Assembly: GCF_003634215.1 (NCBI RefSeq)
Contig: NZ_RBWX01000009.1
Location: 310,001 to 374,000, forward strand
DNA from: Sphingosinicella microcystinivorans
GTDB lineage: Bacteria > Pseudomonadota > Alphaproteobacteria > Sphingomonadales > Sphingomonadaceae
DNA length: 64,000 nucleotides
Direction of reading: 5' to 3'
Below are positions 20,366-27,929 of this stretch, piece after piece (the first letter of the stretch is position 1; every line of letters starts with the position of its first letter). Both the position numbers and the translations under genes were made by a program. The notes beneath the pieces are model-generated. The model did no database searches, had not been told where the DNA came from, and worked only from the letters and a program-made list of their open reading frames with translations.

Positions 20366-20841
20366 TGCTGGATCAGCTCCTGTACCAGCACGTCGCTCGC
20401 CCGTCCCGGCCCGGCGCGGTTGATACGCACCATCAGCTCTTCCTTGATGCGGTACGTGCCCGATGCGCCGCCGAGATCCTGCGGGTGCAGCGCGCGCAGA
20501 TAGGACTGGAAGCTGTCGATCACCGCAGGAAGCCGGGCCTTGATCGCGGCGGCATCCTCGCGGCTCGCGGCCTCGATCACCACCTGCACCTTGAGGTAGC
20601 GGCGCTCGCCGCCCTTCGCGCGGAGATTCACGGTCATCGCCGGAACCTCGACATAATAGGGAATCGCGGGTGTCAGGACGCCGGGCGCCGACGCCCACTG
20701 CAGGCCATAAAGCGCGGCGACGAAGGCCGCTGTGATCAGCGCAGCCGTGACGATACGCTTGCCGCTCCACCACTTGCGCGGCAAGGCAGCCTCCAACGCG
20801 GCCAGTTCCTCTGGCCGTATGGCATCATCGATCGGCGTCAT
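20362..20841 (-). CDS. fliL: Flagellar basal body-associated protein FliL
   Basis: Inner-membrane protein associated with the stator and basal body. The 159-residue product has a short cytoplasmic N-terminus, one transmembrane segment at about residues 30-50 (VTAALITAAFVAALYGLQWA), and a periplasmic domain with the FliL pattern YYVEVPAMTVNLRAKGGERRYLKVQVVIE and IKEELMVRINRA near the C-terminus. First gene of fliL-fliM-helical repeat gene. A single TTAA (20889-20892) lies upstream but there is no full CtrA box. Confidence 0.92.
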   Translation of the reverse strand: MTPIDDAIRPEELAALEAALPRKWWSGKRIVTAALITAAFVAALYGLQWASAPGVLTPAIPYYVEVPAMTVNLRAKGGERRYLKVQVVIEAASREDAAAIKARLPAVIDSFQSYLRALHPQDLGGASGTYRIKEELMVRINRAGPGRASDVLVQELIQQ

Positions 20842-20921
20842 CGGCCCCGCCAGTTTGCAACCCAGAGCACAAACTAGCCGCTGCGTAGTTAACGAGGCGT
20901 TGCGGATGATGAGTGCATGAG

Positions 20922-20955
20922 CACGGGAACCCCGCAGAGGACGCGGGTTTCCGTG
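20922..20955 (-). terminator. Hairpin downstream of dksA
   Basis: Arms 20922-20935 and 20943-20955 pair over 13 positions with one mismatch and one bulged base, loop of 7. It lies 37 bases after the dksA stop and before the fliL promoter region. There is no long U-run, so termination may be weak or Rho-assisted. Confidence 0.5.
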
Positions 20956-20992
20956 ACTTTCGCGTAACGATCTGGCCGGAGGCCAGACCGCG

Positions 20993-21478
20993 CTATTCGT
21001 CGCGCGTGATCTTCTCGTTGCGCTCGTGGCGTTCTTGCGCCTCGACCGTCATCGTGGCGATCGGGCGCGCGTCGAGGCGTTTCAGCGAAATCGGTTCGCC
21101 AGTCACCTCGCAATAGCCGTATTCGCCCGCATCGATGCGGCGGAGCGCAGCGTCGATCTTGTTGATCAGCTTGCGCTGCCGATCCCGCGCGCGCAGCTCG
21201 ATCGACCAGTCGGTCTCACTCGATGCGCGATCGGTGGCGTCAGCTTCCTGCAGCGGCTCCTTCTGGAGCTGGGCGAGCGTTTCCTTCGCTTCGCGATGGA
21301 TATCGTCCTTCCAATCGAGAAGCTTCTTGCGGAAATACGCCAGCTGCAGCGGATTCATGAAAGGCTCGTCCTCCGAAGGGACATAGCCTTGTGGCAGTTC
21401 GATGCCATTCGCGGCAGCCGATTTCAGATTATCGTCGTCGTCGGCCAGGACGGACATTCCTTCAACCGTATCGATCAT
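20993..21478 (-). CDS. dksA: RNA polymerase-binding transcription factor DksA
   Basis: Binds the RNA polymerase secondary channel and works with ppGpp. The 161-residue protein has the DksA signature NPLQLAYFRKKLLDWKDDI, the coiled coil with tip DATDRASSETDWS (the two Asp before the tip are present), and the C-terminal GEYGYCEVTGEPISLKRLDARPIATM. Only one cysteine of the usual four-cysteine zinc finger remains (CEVTG, then MTVEAQ), as in many alphaproteobacterial DksA. An ATG 7 codons later (21457) is an alternative start. Monocistronic by layout. Confidence 0.94.
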   Translation of the reverse strand: MIDTVEGMSVLADDDDNLKSAAANGIELPQGYVPSEDEPFMNPLQLAYFRKKLLDWKDDIHREAKETLAQLQKEPLQEADATDRASSETDWSIELRARDRQRKLINKIDAALRRIDAGEYGYCEVTGEPISLKRLDARPIATMTVEAQERHERNEKITRDE

Positions 21479-21640
21479 TTAACGCAACTCCTGCCCCGAC
21501 CGTTCCGGCCCGCGAGCTGGTGAGGCGCGCGCGAAACGACCGCTCCCGGCGCGGGCTATACCGTCCGCATCTGCACGCGGCAAGCGGCTAGATGAGTGCG
21601 GCGCAAATTCATTCGCCAAACCGTTGCGGGACCGTGGATG

Positions 21641-21655
21641 TTAACACTTTGCTAA
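21641..21655 (+). promoter_or_regulatory. Near-consensus CtrA box (TTAA-N7-CTAA)
   Basis: TTAA at 21641-21644 and CTAA at 21652-21655 with exactly seven bases between them: one mismatch to the CtrA full site. It lies 25 bases upstream of the small ORF at 21680. With one mismatch the support is modest. Confidence 0.35.
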
Positions 21656-21679
21656 CCTTTTCCACGCCATCGTCGCGCT

Positions 21680-21790
21680 ATGTTCATGGCTCCCATCTCC
21701 CGTCGGCGCGTGCTGGTGCTCGGTGCGCTCAAGACGGCTTTCATCGCGATGATCGCGCTGGGGCCGGTAATCGCTCCGCACTTTATCTGA
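21680..21790 (+). CDS. Possible small membrane protein
   Basis: A 36-residue open frame MFMAPISRRRVLVLGALKTA... with a basic N-terminus (RRR) followed by one hydrophobic helix of about 20 residues ending in PHFI. The charge pattern is that of a single-pass membrane peptide with its N-terminus in the cytoplasm. No Shine-Dalgarno is obvious; a near-CtrA box lies just upstream. It resembles no family I recognise. The zinc-finger gene follows 43 bases later. It may be a real microprotein or chance. Confidence 0.35.
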   Translation: MFMAPISRRRVLVLGALKTAFIAMIALGPVIAPHFI

Positions 21791-21833
21791 GCAGGCTTGA
21801 GGCCACGAAAAACCGGTGCTAAGCGCGGCATCC

Positions 21834-22034
21834 ATGAACGCCACCGCTCCGAAAGACGCATTCGTCCCCGAAATCCGCTACGTCGACAGCACGCGCGTGT
21901 CGTGCGACGGCGACGAGGGACCGCTCGGCCATCCCCGCGTTTACATGGAAATGGAGCACGGTTTCGTCGATTGCGGCTATTGTGATCGGCGCTTCATCCT
22001 TTCGGGCGGACCCGCCGACACACGTGACAAATAA
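21834..22034 (+). CDS. CHCC-type zinc-finger protein
   Basis: A 66-residue protein with the zf-CHCC pattern: TRVSCDGDEGPLGHPRVYMEM, then VDCGYCDRRFIL, giving Cys-x-His-Cys-x2-Cys as in the bacterial homologues of mitochondrial NDUFS6. The family is found with complex I or as stand-alone small zinc proteins; no complex I genes are here. I chose the ATG at 21834; the frame is open from 21816. It ends 24 bases before tldD. Confidence 0.82.
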   Translation: MNATAPKDAFVPEIRYVDSTRVSCDGDEGPLGHPRVYMEMEHGFVDCGYCDRRFILSGGPADTRDK

Positions 22035-22058
22035 AGGCGTAGCGCCCATATCGGGCGT

Positions 22059-23477
22059 ATGACCGACCCAACGCGCCTGTTTTATTCGCAGCTCGACCCC
22101 TCCCAAGCGGAGCGCGTCGTTGCCGACGTTCTCTCCGGCACCGACGATGGCGAGCTCTACATGCAGCACACCGTTGCCGAGAGCTTCAGCTTCGACGACG
22201 GCCGCATGAAATCCGCCAGCTTCGACACCACGCAGGGCTTCGGCCTGCGCGGCGTTTCGGGCGAAACCACGGCCTTCGCGCACGCCAACGAGATCAGCGA
22301 GGCCGCGATCCGGCGCGCGGGCGAAACCGTGGCGCTGGTGCGCGGCGGGCATGGCGGCACGATCGCCGCGCCGCCCGCGCGGACCAACCGCAAGCTTTAT
22401 GTGGACGACGACCCGATCAGCGCGATTCCCTTCGCGCGCAAGGTCGCGCTGCTGGAGCGAATCGACGCCGCGGCGCGCGCGCGGGACCCGCGCGTGGTCC
22501 AGGTGTCCGCTTCACTCACCGCGAGCTGGTCCGCGATCGAGATTCTGCGCGGCGACGGCTTCCGCGCATCCGACATCCGGCCGCTGGTGCGGATCAACGT
22601 GCAGATCGTCGCGGAGAAGGACGGGCGGCGGGAGACCGGATTCCACGGCGTCGGCGGGCGCTACCTCTACGACCAGCTGTTCCAGGATGCGACGTGGGAG
22701 CGCGCCATCGACATCGCGCTCGCGCAGGCGCTGGTGAACCTCGACGCCGTCGCCGCCCCCGCGGGCGAGATGACCGTGGTGCTGGGGCCGGGCTGGCCGG
22801 GCGTTCTGCTCCACGAAGCTGTCGGCCACGGACTTGAAGGCGACTTCAACCGCAAGGGTGCTTCGACCTTTTCTGGCAGGCTCGGCCAGCGCGTCGCCTC
22901 GCCCGGCGTGACCATCGTGGATGACGGCAGCATCGAGCACCGGCGCGGGTCGCTCACCATCGATGACGAGGGCACGCCGACGGGCCGCACCGTGCTGATC
23001 GAGGACGGCATCCTGAAAGGCTACATGCAGGACCGGCTGAACGCCCGGCTGATGGGCGTTGCGCCCACCGGAAACGGCCGCCGCGAAAGCTTCGCGCACG
23101 CGCCGATGCCGCGCATGACGAACACGTTCATGCTCGCAGGCAACGACGATCCCGGCGAAATTCTATCCCGCGCAAAGTCCGGCATCTACGCGAAGAGCTT
23201 CGGCGGCGGGCAGGTCGACATCACGAACGGCAAGTTCGTGTTTTCCTGCACCGAGGCGTACCGTATCGAGAACGGCAAGCTGGGCGCCCCGATCAAGGGC
23301 GCGACGCTGATCGGTTCGGGACCGGAAGCGATGCAGAAGGTCGTCGCCATCGGCAATGACCTCGAACTCGACGAAGGCGTCGGCATCTGCGGCAAGGGCG
23401 GACAATCGGTGCCTGCGGGCGTCGGCCAGCCCACGCTGATGCTGGAAGGATTGACGGTGGGCGGCACCGCCGCCTGA
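22059..23477 (+). CDS. tldD: Metalloprotease TldD
   Basis: Zinc protease that forms a heterodimer with TldE/PmbA and digests unfolded peptides; known roles include microcin maturation and CcdA degradation. The 472-residue protein has the metal motif HEAVGHGLEGD near residue 252, the N-terminal D/E-rich domain with GFGLRGVSG, and the C-terminal GKFVFSCTEAYRIENGKLG. Length agrees with TldD. Its partner TldE is not in the window. Confidence 0.95.
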   Translation: MTDPTRLFYSQLDPSQAERVVADVLSGTDDGELYMQHTVAESFSFDDGRMKSASFDTTQGFGLRGVSGETTAFAHANEISEAAIRRAGETVALVRGGHGGTIAAPPARTNRKLYVDDDPISAIPFARKVALLERIDAAARARDPRVVQVSASLTASWSAIEILRGDGFRASDIRPLVRINVQIVAEKDGRRETGFHGVGGRYLYDQLFQDATWERAIDIALAQALVNLDAVAAPAGEMTVVLGPGWPGVLLHEAVGHGLEGDFNRKGASTFSGRLGQRVASPGVTIVDDGSIEHRRGSLTIDDEGTPTGRTVLIEDGILKGYMQDRLNARLMGVAPTGNGRRESFAHAPMPRMTNTFMLAGNDDPGEILSRAKSGIYAKSFGGGQVDITNGKFVFSCTEAYRIENGKLGAPIKGATLIGSGPEAMQKVVAIGNDLELDEGVGICGKGGQSVPAGVGQPTLMLEGLTVGGTAA

Positions 23478-23497
23478 GACGGAAGGAGAGCGGGCAC

Positions 23498-24064
23498 ATG
23501 GCGGATTTCTTCGATGCGCTGACGGAAGAGCACATCGCCTTCATCACGCGCCAGCCCGTGTTCTTCGTGGCGACCGCCGCCGCGGACGCGCGCATCAACC
23601 TCAGCCCCAAGGGTTATGACGCGTTTCGCGTGCTGGGGCCGAACCGCGTCGCCTATCTCGATCTCGGCGGCTCGGGCAACGAGACACACGCACACCTCGC
23701 GGCGGACGGTCGCATCACGCTGATGTTCTGCGCGTTCGACAATCCCGCGCTTATCTTCCGCATTTACGGGCGCGGGCGGCCTGTGCTGCCGCAGGACGCG
23801 GAGTGGGACGCGCTCGCGGCGCATTTCACGATCCTGTCCGGCACACGGCAGATCTTCGACATCACGGTGGAGAGCACGCAGACCAGCTGCGGCTGGGGCG
23901 TGCCGCAGATGACGCTGGAGCGCGAACGGCCCACGCTGGTGAAGTACCACAAGCAGGCTGGCAACGATCCATCCGCCTGGGTGAAGCGCCGCGCCGACCG
24001 CACGCGGAGCATCGACGGGCTGCCGGTCCGCGTGACCGACCGCTACGTGAGCGAGGACGCCTGA
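23498..24064 (+). CDS. Pyridoxamine 5'-phosphate oxidase family protein
   Basis: FMN-binding split-barrel protein of 188 residues, function not assigned. The N-terminus (FFDALTEEHIAFITRQPVFFVATAA) and INLSPKGYDAFRVLGPNRVAYLDLGGSGNET are typical of the PPOX-type, fungal-like subgroup rather than true PdxH. GGAAGGAG (23481-23488) precedes the ATG. The stop and the next start overlap (TGATG), so it is coupled with the DUF2007 gene. Confidence 0.86.
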   Translation: MADFFDALTEEHIAFITRQPVFFVATAAADARINLSPKGYDAFRVLGPNRVAYLDLGGSGNETHAHLAADGRITLMFCAFDNPALIFRIYGRGRPVLPQDAEWDALAAHFTILSGTRQIFDITVESTQTSCGWGVPQMTLERERPTLVKYHKQAGNDPSAWVKRRADRTRSIDGLPVRVTDRYVSEDA

Positions 24065-24270
24065 TGCCGCTCGCGATGGTGCGCGAGTATTCGACCCGCA
24101 TCGATGCCGATGTCGCCCGCCTTGCGCTCGAAGCAGAGGGGATTCCGGCGGTGCTTTTCGACGCGGGCGTGTCGAGCCTTGGGCTGGGGCCGATCGCTTC
24201 GGCGCGGCTGATGGTCGACGAAAGCGACGTCGATCGCGCAAAAAAGATTCTCGACGGGGCGACCGCTTAA
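24064..24270 (+). CDS. DUF2007 domain protein
   Basis: A 68-residue protein with the DUF2007 pattern: an N-terminal strand REYSTRIDADVARLALEAEGIPAVLFD and a C-terminal RLMVDESDVDRAKKIL. The family is thought to have a signal-transducing or ACT-like ferredoxin fold, but its function is not known. Translation is coupled to the PPOX-family gene by a one-base stop/start overlap. Confidence 0.83.
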   Translation: MPLAMVREYSTRIDADVARLALEAEGIPAVLFDAGVSSLGLGPIASARLMVDESDVDRAKKILDGATA

Positions 24271-24286
24271 AGTTTCGTCAACTTCT

Positions 24287-24305
24287 TCGCCTAGAATCTA
24301 GGCGA
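24287..24305. promoter_or_regulatory. 19-base perfect palindrome with central GANTC site
   Basis: Two 9-base arms flank a single central A, with GAATC (24294-24298) at the centre. It lies 16 bases after the DUF2007 stop and 80 bases before the sigma-54 promoter of glnK. It could be a short terminator stem (7-bp stem, 5-base loop) or a protein binding site; there is no U-run. Confidence 0.5.
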
Positions 24306-24385
24306 CCACCCTTCATCGCCTAATTTTTAATCACAAATCACCGTCACCGGTGGTGGAGTCGTCCGCTTTGCTGCGCTGCAGCAGT

Positions 24386-24401
24386 TGGCACGCATCATGC
24401 A
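24386..24401 (+). promoter_or_regulatory. Sigma-54 promoter of glnK-amtB
   Basis: TGGCACG (24386-24392), four bases, then ATGCA (24397-24401): the -24 GG and -12 GC are ten bases apart, matching the RpoN consensus with one mismatch in the -12 element. It is 40 bases upstream of the glnK start. The CACCGGTG dyad at 24345-24352 might be part of an NtrC site, but this is weak. Confidence 0.8.
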
Positions 24402-24441
24402 AATCGCCTCCCCGGCACAACCACACAGGAGGGGGCAAGGC

Positions 24442-24780
24442 ATGAAGCTGATCATTGCTATCATCAAGCCGTTCAAGCTCGACCCCGTCCGGGAAGCCCT
24501 GAGCGACATCGGCGTGCAGGGACTGACCGTGACGGAGGTGAAAGGTTACGGACGCCAGAAGGGGCACACCGAAGTGTACCGCGGCGCCGAATACAGTGTG
24601 AACATGGTTCCGAAGCTGAAGCTTGAGATCGTCGCGGCCGACGACCTTGCTCCGCGTGTGGTTGAAACCATTTCCGCCGCTGCCGCGACCGGAAGCATCG
24701 GCGACGGCAAGATCTTCACGCTCGATGTCGGCGGCGCCGTGCGCATCCGCACCGGCGAAACCAACGAAACCGCTCTTTAG
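24442..24780 (+). CDS. glnK: Nitrogen regulatory protein P-II
   Basis: Signals nitrogen status (2-oxoglutarate/ATP) and gates AmtB. The 112-residue protein matches the PII length exactly, with MKLIIAIIKPFKLD, GYGRQKGHTE, the uridylylation site Tyr51 in the T-loop (YRGAEYSV), and IGDGKIF. A strong AGGAGGGGG (24427-24435) precedes the ATG at 24442. amtB follows after 15 bases, and a sigma-54 promoter lies upstream, so induction under nitrogen limitation through NtrC is expected. GlnK is the likely assignment because of the amtB partner. Confidence 0.96.
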   Translation: MKLIIAIIKPFKLDPVREALSDIGVQGLTVTEVKGYGRQKGHTEVYRGAEYSVNMVPKLKLEIVAADDLAPRVVETISAAAATGSIGDGKIFTLDVGGAVRIRTGETNETAL

Positions 24781-24795
24781 GACTGGGGGTAAGGA

Positions 24796-26133
24796 ATGAA
24801 ACCAACTCTTGGATTGGCGGGACGCGCGCTGGCTTTCGGCGCCCCCCTGCTGTTTTCACTGCCTGCCTTCGCGCAGGAAGCGGCCGAGGCGGCTGCTCCG
24901 GTCGTCGACAAGGGCGACACCGCGTGGATGATGACTTCGACAGTCCTCGTCATGGCGATGATCGTTCCCGGCCTCGCATTGTTCTATGGCGGTCTCGTCC
25001 GCACCAAGAACATGCTGTCGGTGCTGACACAAATCATCGCGGTGGCGAGCCTCGCCATGGTGATGTGGGCGCTCTACGGCTACACGATGGCGTTCGGTGA
25101 CGGCGGCAACGCCTTCATCGCCGGCTTCGGCAAGGCGTTCCTCTCCGGCATTACCGCCGATTCCACGGCGGCAACCTTCAGCGACGGCTTCGTCATCCCT
25201 GAATTCGTGTTCATCGCCTTCCAGATGACCTTCTCGGCGATCACCGTCGCGCTCGTCATCGGCGGCCTTGTCGAGCGCATCAAGTTCTCGGCGGTGATGA
25301 TCTTCGCGGTGATCTGGCTGACGATCGTCTACTATCCGATCGCGCACATGGTGTGGGCGACGGGCGGCCTGATCTTCGAATGGGGCGCGCTCGATTTCGC
25401 CGGCGGCACCGTCGTGCACATCAACGCCGGTGTCTCGGCGCTGGTTGGCGCGATCATCCTCGGCAAGCGCATCGGCTACCAGAAGGAAATCATGGCGCCG
25501 CACTCACTGACCATGACACTGATCGGCACCGGTCTGCTGTGGGTGGGCTGGTTCGGTTTCAACGCCGGCTCGGCGCTCGAAGCCAACGGCAGTGCGGGCC
25601 TCGCGCTCATCAACACCTTCCTCGCAACAGCGACCGCCGTGCTCTTCTGGATGCTGACGGAGCGTGCGCTTGGTCACAAGAGCTCGCTGCTCGGCGCCTG
25701 CTCGGGTGCCATCGCGGGTCTCGTGGCGATCACGCCGGCGGCAGGCAACTCGGGTCCGATGGGCGCGATCCTGCTCGGCCTCGTCGCGGGTATCCTCTGC
25801 TGCATCTTCGTCATGAAGATCAAAGCGAAGCTCGGTGTCGACGAGTCGCTCGACGCCTTCGGCATCCACGCTGTCGGCGGCATCATCGGCTCGATCCTCA
25901 CGGCGGTGACCATGCTTCCGTCACTCGGCGGACCGGGCGGTGAAGACTACGCCGTGGGCGCCCAGCTCATCATCCAGATCCAGGCGGTCGTGGTCGCCGT
26001 CATCTGGGCAGGGGTGGGCTCGGCAATTGCCTTCACGGTCGCCAAGGTCGTCACCGGCCTGCGCGTCACCGAGGAAGTCGAGCGCGAAGGTCTCGACCTC
26101 GGCGAACACGGCGAACGCGCGTACAACTACTGA
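24796..26133 (+). CDS. amtB: Ammonium transporter
   Basis: Trimeric inner-membrane ammonium channel, 445 residues, with a signal peptide (to LPAFAQ) and eleven membrane helices. Visible signatures are WMMTSTVLVMAMIVPGLALFYGGLVR, the central DFAGGTVVHINAGVSALVG with the twin-His region, and GIHAVGGIIGSILT. The C-terminal tail VTGLRVTEEVEREGLDLGEHGERAYNY is the GlnK-interacting region. It is in one unit with glnK and is followed by a strong hairpin. Confidence 0.96.
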   Translation: MKPTLGLAGRALAFGAPLLFSLPAFAQEAAEAAAPVVDKGDTAWMMTSTVLVMAMIVPGLALFYGGLVRTKNMLSVLTQIIAVASLAMVMWALYGYTMAFGDGGNAFIAGFGKAFLSGITADSTAATFSDGFVIPEFVFIAFQMTFSAITVALVIGGLVERIKFSAVMIFAVIWLTIVYYPIAHMVWATGGLIFEWGALDFAGGTVVHINAGVSALVGAIILGKRIGYQKEIMAPHSLTMTLIGTGLLWVGWFGFNAGSALEANGSAGLALINTFLATATAVLFWMLTERALGHKSSLLGACSGAIAGLVAITPAAGNSGPMGAILLGLVAGILCCIFVMKIKAKLGVDESLDAFGIHAVGGIIGSILTAVTMLPSLGGPGGEDYAVGAQLIIQIQAVVVAVIWAGVGSAIAFTVAKVVTGLRVTEEVEREGLDLGEHGERAYNY

Positions 26134-26155
26134 GTTTAGTACCTGCGTAAATCCC

Positions 26156-26185
26156 GGGGGCGGTGTGGGCGACCACGCCGCCCCC
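26156..26185. terminator. Terminator between amtB and arfB
   Basis: A 12-bp stem (26156-26167 with 26174-26185, one G-T pair) with a 6-base loop, followed on the plus strand by a pyrimidine-rich tract. It separates the convergent amtB and arfB genes and can serve both. Confidence 0.75.
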
Positions 26186-26198
26186 TCTCCTTTCCGGA

Positions 26199-26618
26199 TC
26201 AGATATCCGAAGGCTTGCGGCGCAGCGCCTTCACCTTGCCGCGCCCGGTCTTGGCGTCGGTACGGCGCGCCTTCGCCGCCTTGCCCGGCTTCGTCTTGAT
26301 GCGCGGCGTCGGCGGCACGGCGGCTTCGGAAAGCAATGCGACGAGGCGCCCCTCCGCATCCTCCCGGTTCATCTCCTGCGTGCGGAAGCGATCAGCACGC
26401 AGAACGATCACCCCATCCAGCGTCAGCCGTCGCCCGGCGAGCCGCGCGGCCCGGCGCTTGACGGCATCAGGCAATGACGGCGATCGCGCCAGATCGAAAC
26501 GCAGCTCGACCGCCGTCGACACCTTGTTGACGTTCTGCCCCCCGGGACCGCTCGCACGGATAAAGCTGAGCGTGATCTCGTCAGGGTGAATCGCAAGCCC
26601 CCGCCCGATGGAAATCAT
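26199..26618 (-). CDS. arfB: Alternative ribosome-rescue factor (peptidyl-tRNA hydrolase)
   Basis: Release-factor homologue that frees stalled ribosomes. The 139-residue protein is one domain: SFIRASGPGGQNVNKVSTAVELRF with the catalytic GGQ around residues 26-28, and a basic, Lys/Arg/Pro-rich C-terminal tail (KTKPGKAAKARRTDAKTGRG) that in ArfB enters the empty mRNA channel. The start overlaps the stop of the fatty-acid hydroxylase gene by one base. Confidence 0.93.
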   Translation of the reverse strand: MISIGRGLAIHPDEITLSFIRASGPGGQNVNKVSTAVELRFDLARSPSLPDAVKRRAARLAGRRLTLDGVIVLRADRFRTQEMNREDAEGRLVALLSEAAVPPTPRIKTKPGKAAKARRTDAKTGRGKVKALRRKPSDI

Positions 26619-27523
26619 TATTCGGCAGGCTCTGCCGCGAGCCGCGCCTGCCGCTCCGCCCAGCGCGCCTTGATCGTCTCCGACGTGTCACGGCTGCCGT
26701 CGTGGCTCCAGCCCGGCGGCTTCACCATGTAGTTCCAGCGCGCACGCCACGTAGGCGCGTGCCACACGTCCCTCGCGATGCCGATCCATTCGTGGAACGC
26801 CGTCCACAGCACGTTGAAGCTGCCGAGGTTCTTGACGATGCCGTAGCGGCAGGGCTCGTCATCGCGTTCCGGCTCGAACGTACCGAACATCTTGTCCCAG
26901 ATGATGAACATGCCCGCGTAGTTCTTGTCGAGATAGCGCGGGTTCGTCGCGTGGTGGACGCGGTGATGCGAGGGCGTGTTCATCACCGCTTCGAACCAGC
27001 GCGGCATCCGGCCGACGACCTCCGTGTGAATCCAGAACTGGTAGACGAGGTTGATCGCCGAGGCGAACAGCACCATCGCCGGATCGAAGACGAGGAACAG
27101 CGGCATCCGGAAGATGAACGCGAGCGCGAAGAAACCCGTCCACGTCTGCCGGAGCGCCGTGGAGAGATTATAATGCTGGCTCGAATGATGAATGACGTGC
27201 GCCGCCCAGAACCAGCGCACGCGGTGCGCGCTGCGGTGGAAGACGTAGTAAGCAAGATCGTCGGCAAGGATGCAGAGCGCGAACACCCACCAGTGCCAGC
27301 CGAGATCGACAATCGCGAACTGGTGCAGCCAGTAAGCCGCCGCGACGACCGCGCCGCCCGTGATGAGGCCCGCGATCGTACTGCCGAAGCCCATGACGAG
27401 CGAGGTGGCGGTATCGCGCCACTCATATTCGCCGCGCCCGCCGAAACGGACCCAGAGCACCTCCGCCACCATCAGCAGGATGAACGCCGGAATGGCGAGA
27501 GCGACGGGATCGGGCAGTTGCAT
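26618..27523 (-). CDS. Fatty acid hydroxylase / sterol desaturase family protein
   Basis: Membrane di-iron oxygenase of 301 residues; the substrate is unknown. The three histidine boxes are all present: FHRSAHR, HVIHHSSQHYN and HHRVHHATN. Four or so hydrophobic segments flank them. In sphingomonads such genes may act on membrane lipids or carotenoids, but nothing nearby decides. It follows a small membrane protein gene by 6 bases and overlaps arfB. Confidence 0.9.
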   Translation of the reverse strand: MQLPDPVALAIPAFILLMVAEVLWVRFGGRGEYEWRDTATSLVMGFGSTIAGLITGGAVVAAAYWLHQFAIVDLGWHWWVFALCILADDLAYYVFHRSAHRVRWFWAAHVIHHSSQHYNLSTALRQTWTGFFALAFIFRMPLFLVFDPAMVLFASAINLVYQFWIHTEVVGRMPRWFEAVMNTPSHHRVHHATNPRYLDKNYAGMFIIWDKMFGTFEPERDDEPCRYGIVKNLGSFNVLWTAFHEWIGIARDVWHAPTWRARWNYMVKPPGWSHDGSRDTSETIKARWAERQARLAAEPAE

Positions 27524-27529
27524 GGCGCG

Positions 27530-27925
27530 TTATCCAGCCTGTGCCCGCAGCCGCGCGGCAAGCGTTTCCGCCGCTTCCGCGCCGATCCGCAGGCGAACCA
27601 GGCCGAACATGGGATCACCGCCGTCCACGATCAAGTCATCGCTTTCGACAGTGACCGCCACCGGCGCGGCGATCCCGCGCACGGCCCAGTGCGATCCATG
27701 CGGCTTGATGAGCGCGAAACGCCCTCCCTGCCCCGAAACGATCGCGCCGCCGCCATCGGCACCAAGCGCGACATCATCCGCCACGAACCCGGCAAGGGTG
27801 AATTCGGCAAGATCAACCGCCGCCTTCGCATCGAGGCCTGCCGCCGGACGCCGGACGCCGAGCCATCGCGCCAGCAGAACCACGAGCGCGATGCCGCCGA
27901 CCGAAATCAGCGTCTGGGCGAGCAT
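27530..27925 (-). CDS. Small single-pass membrane protein, unknown
   Basis: A 131-residue protein I do not recognise. It begins with a membrane helix (LISVGGIALVVLLARWLG) and continues as a beta-rich soluble domain with GGGAIVSGQGGRFALIKPHGSHWAVRGI and VTVESDDLIVDGGDPMFG. It could be a membrane-anchored partner of the fatty-acid hydroxylase, which starts 6 bases downstream of its stop. The ATG at 27925 is chosen since it gives the membrane helix at the N-terminus and lies 4 bases after the upstream gene ends. Confidence 0.7.
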   Translation of the reverse strand: MLAQTLISVGGIALVVLLARWLGVRRPAAGLDAKAAVDLAEFTLAGFVADDVALGADGGGAIVSGQGGRFALIKPHGSHWAVRGIAAPVAVTVESDDLIVDGGDPMFGLVRLRIGAEAAETLAARLRAQAG

Positions 27926-27929
27926 GGTG

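Noticed and set aside
20842-20921. Sigma-54 or CtrA promoter for fliL
   Set aside because: TTGCA is present on the minus strand but the -24 GG is missing at the right spacing, and only a single TTAA (20889-20892) is found.
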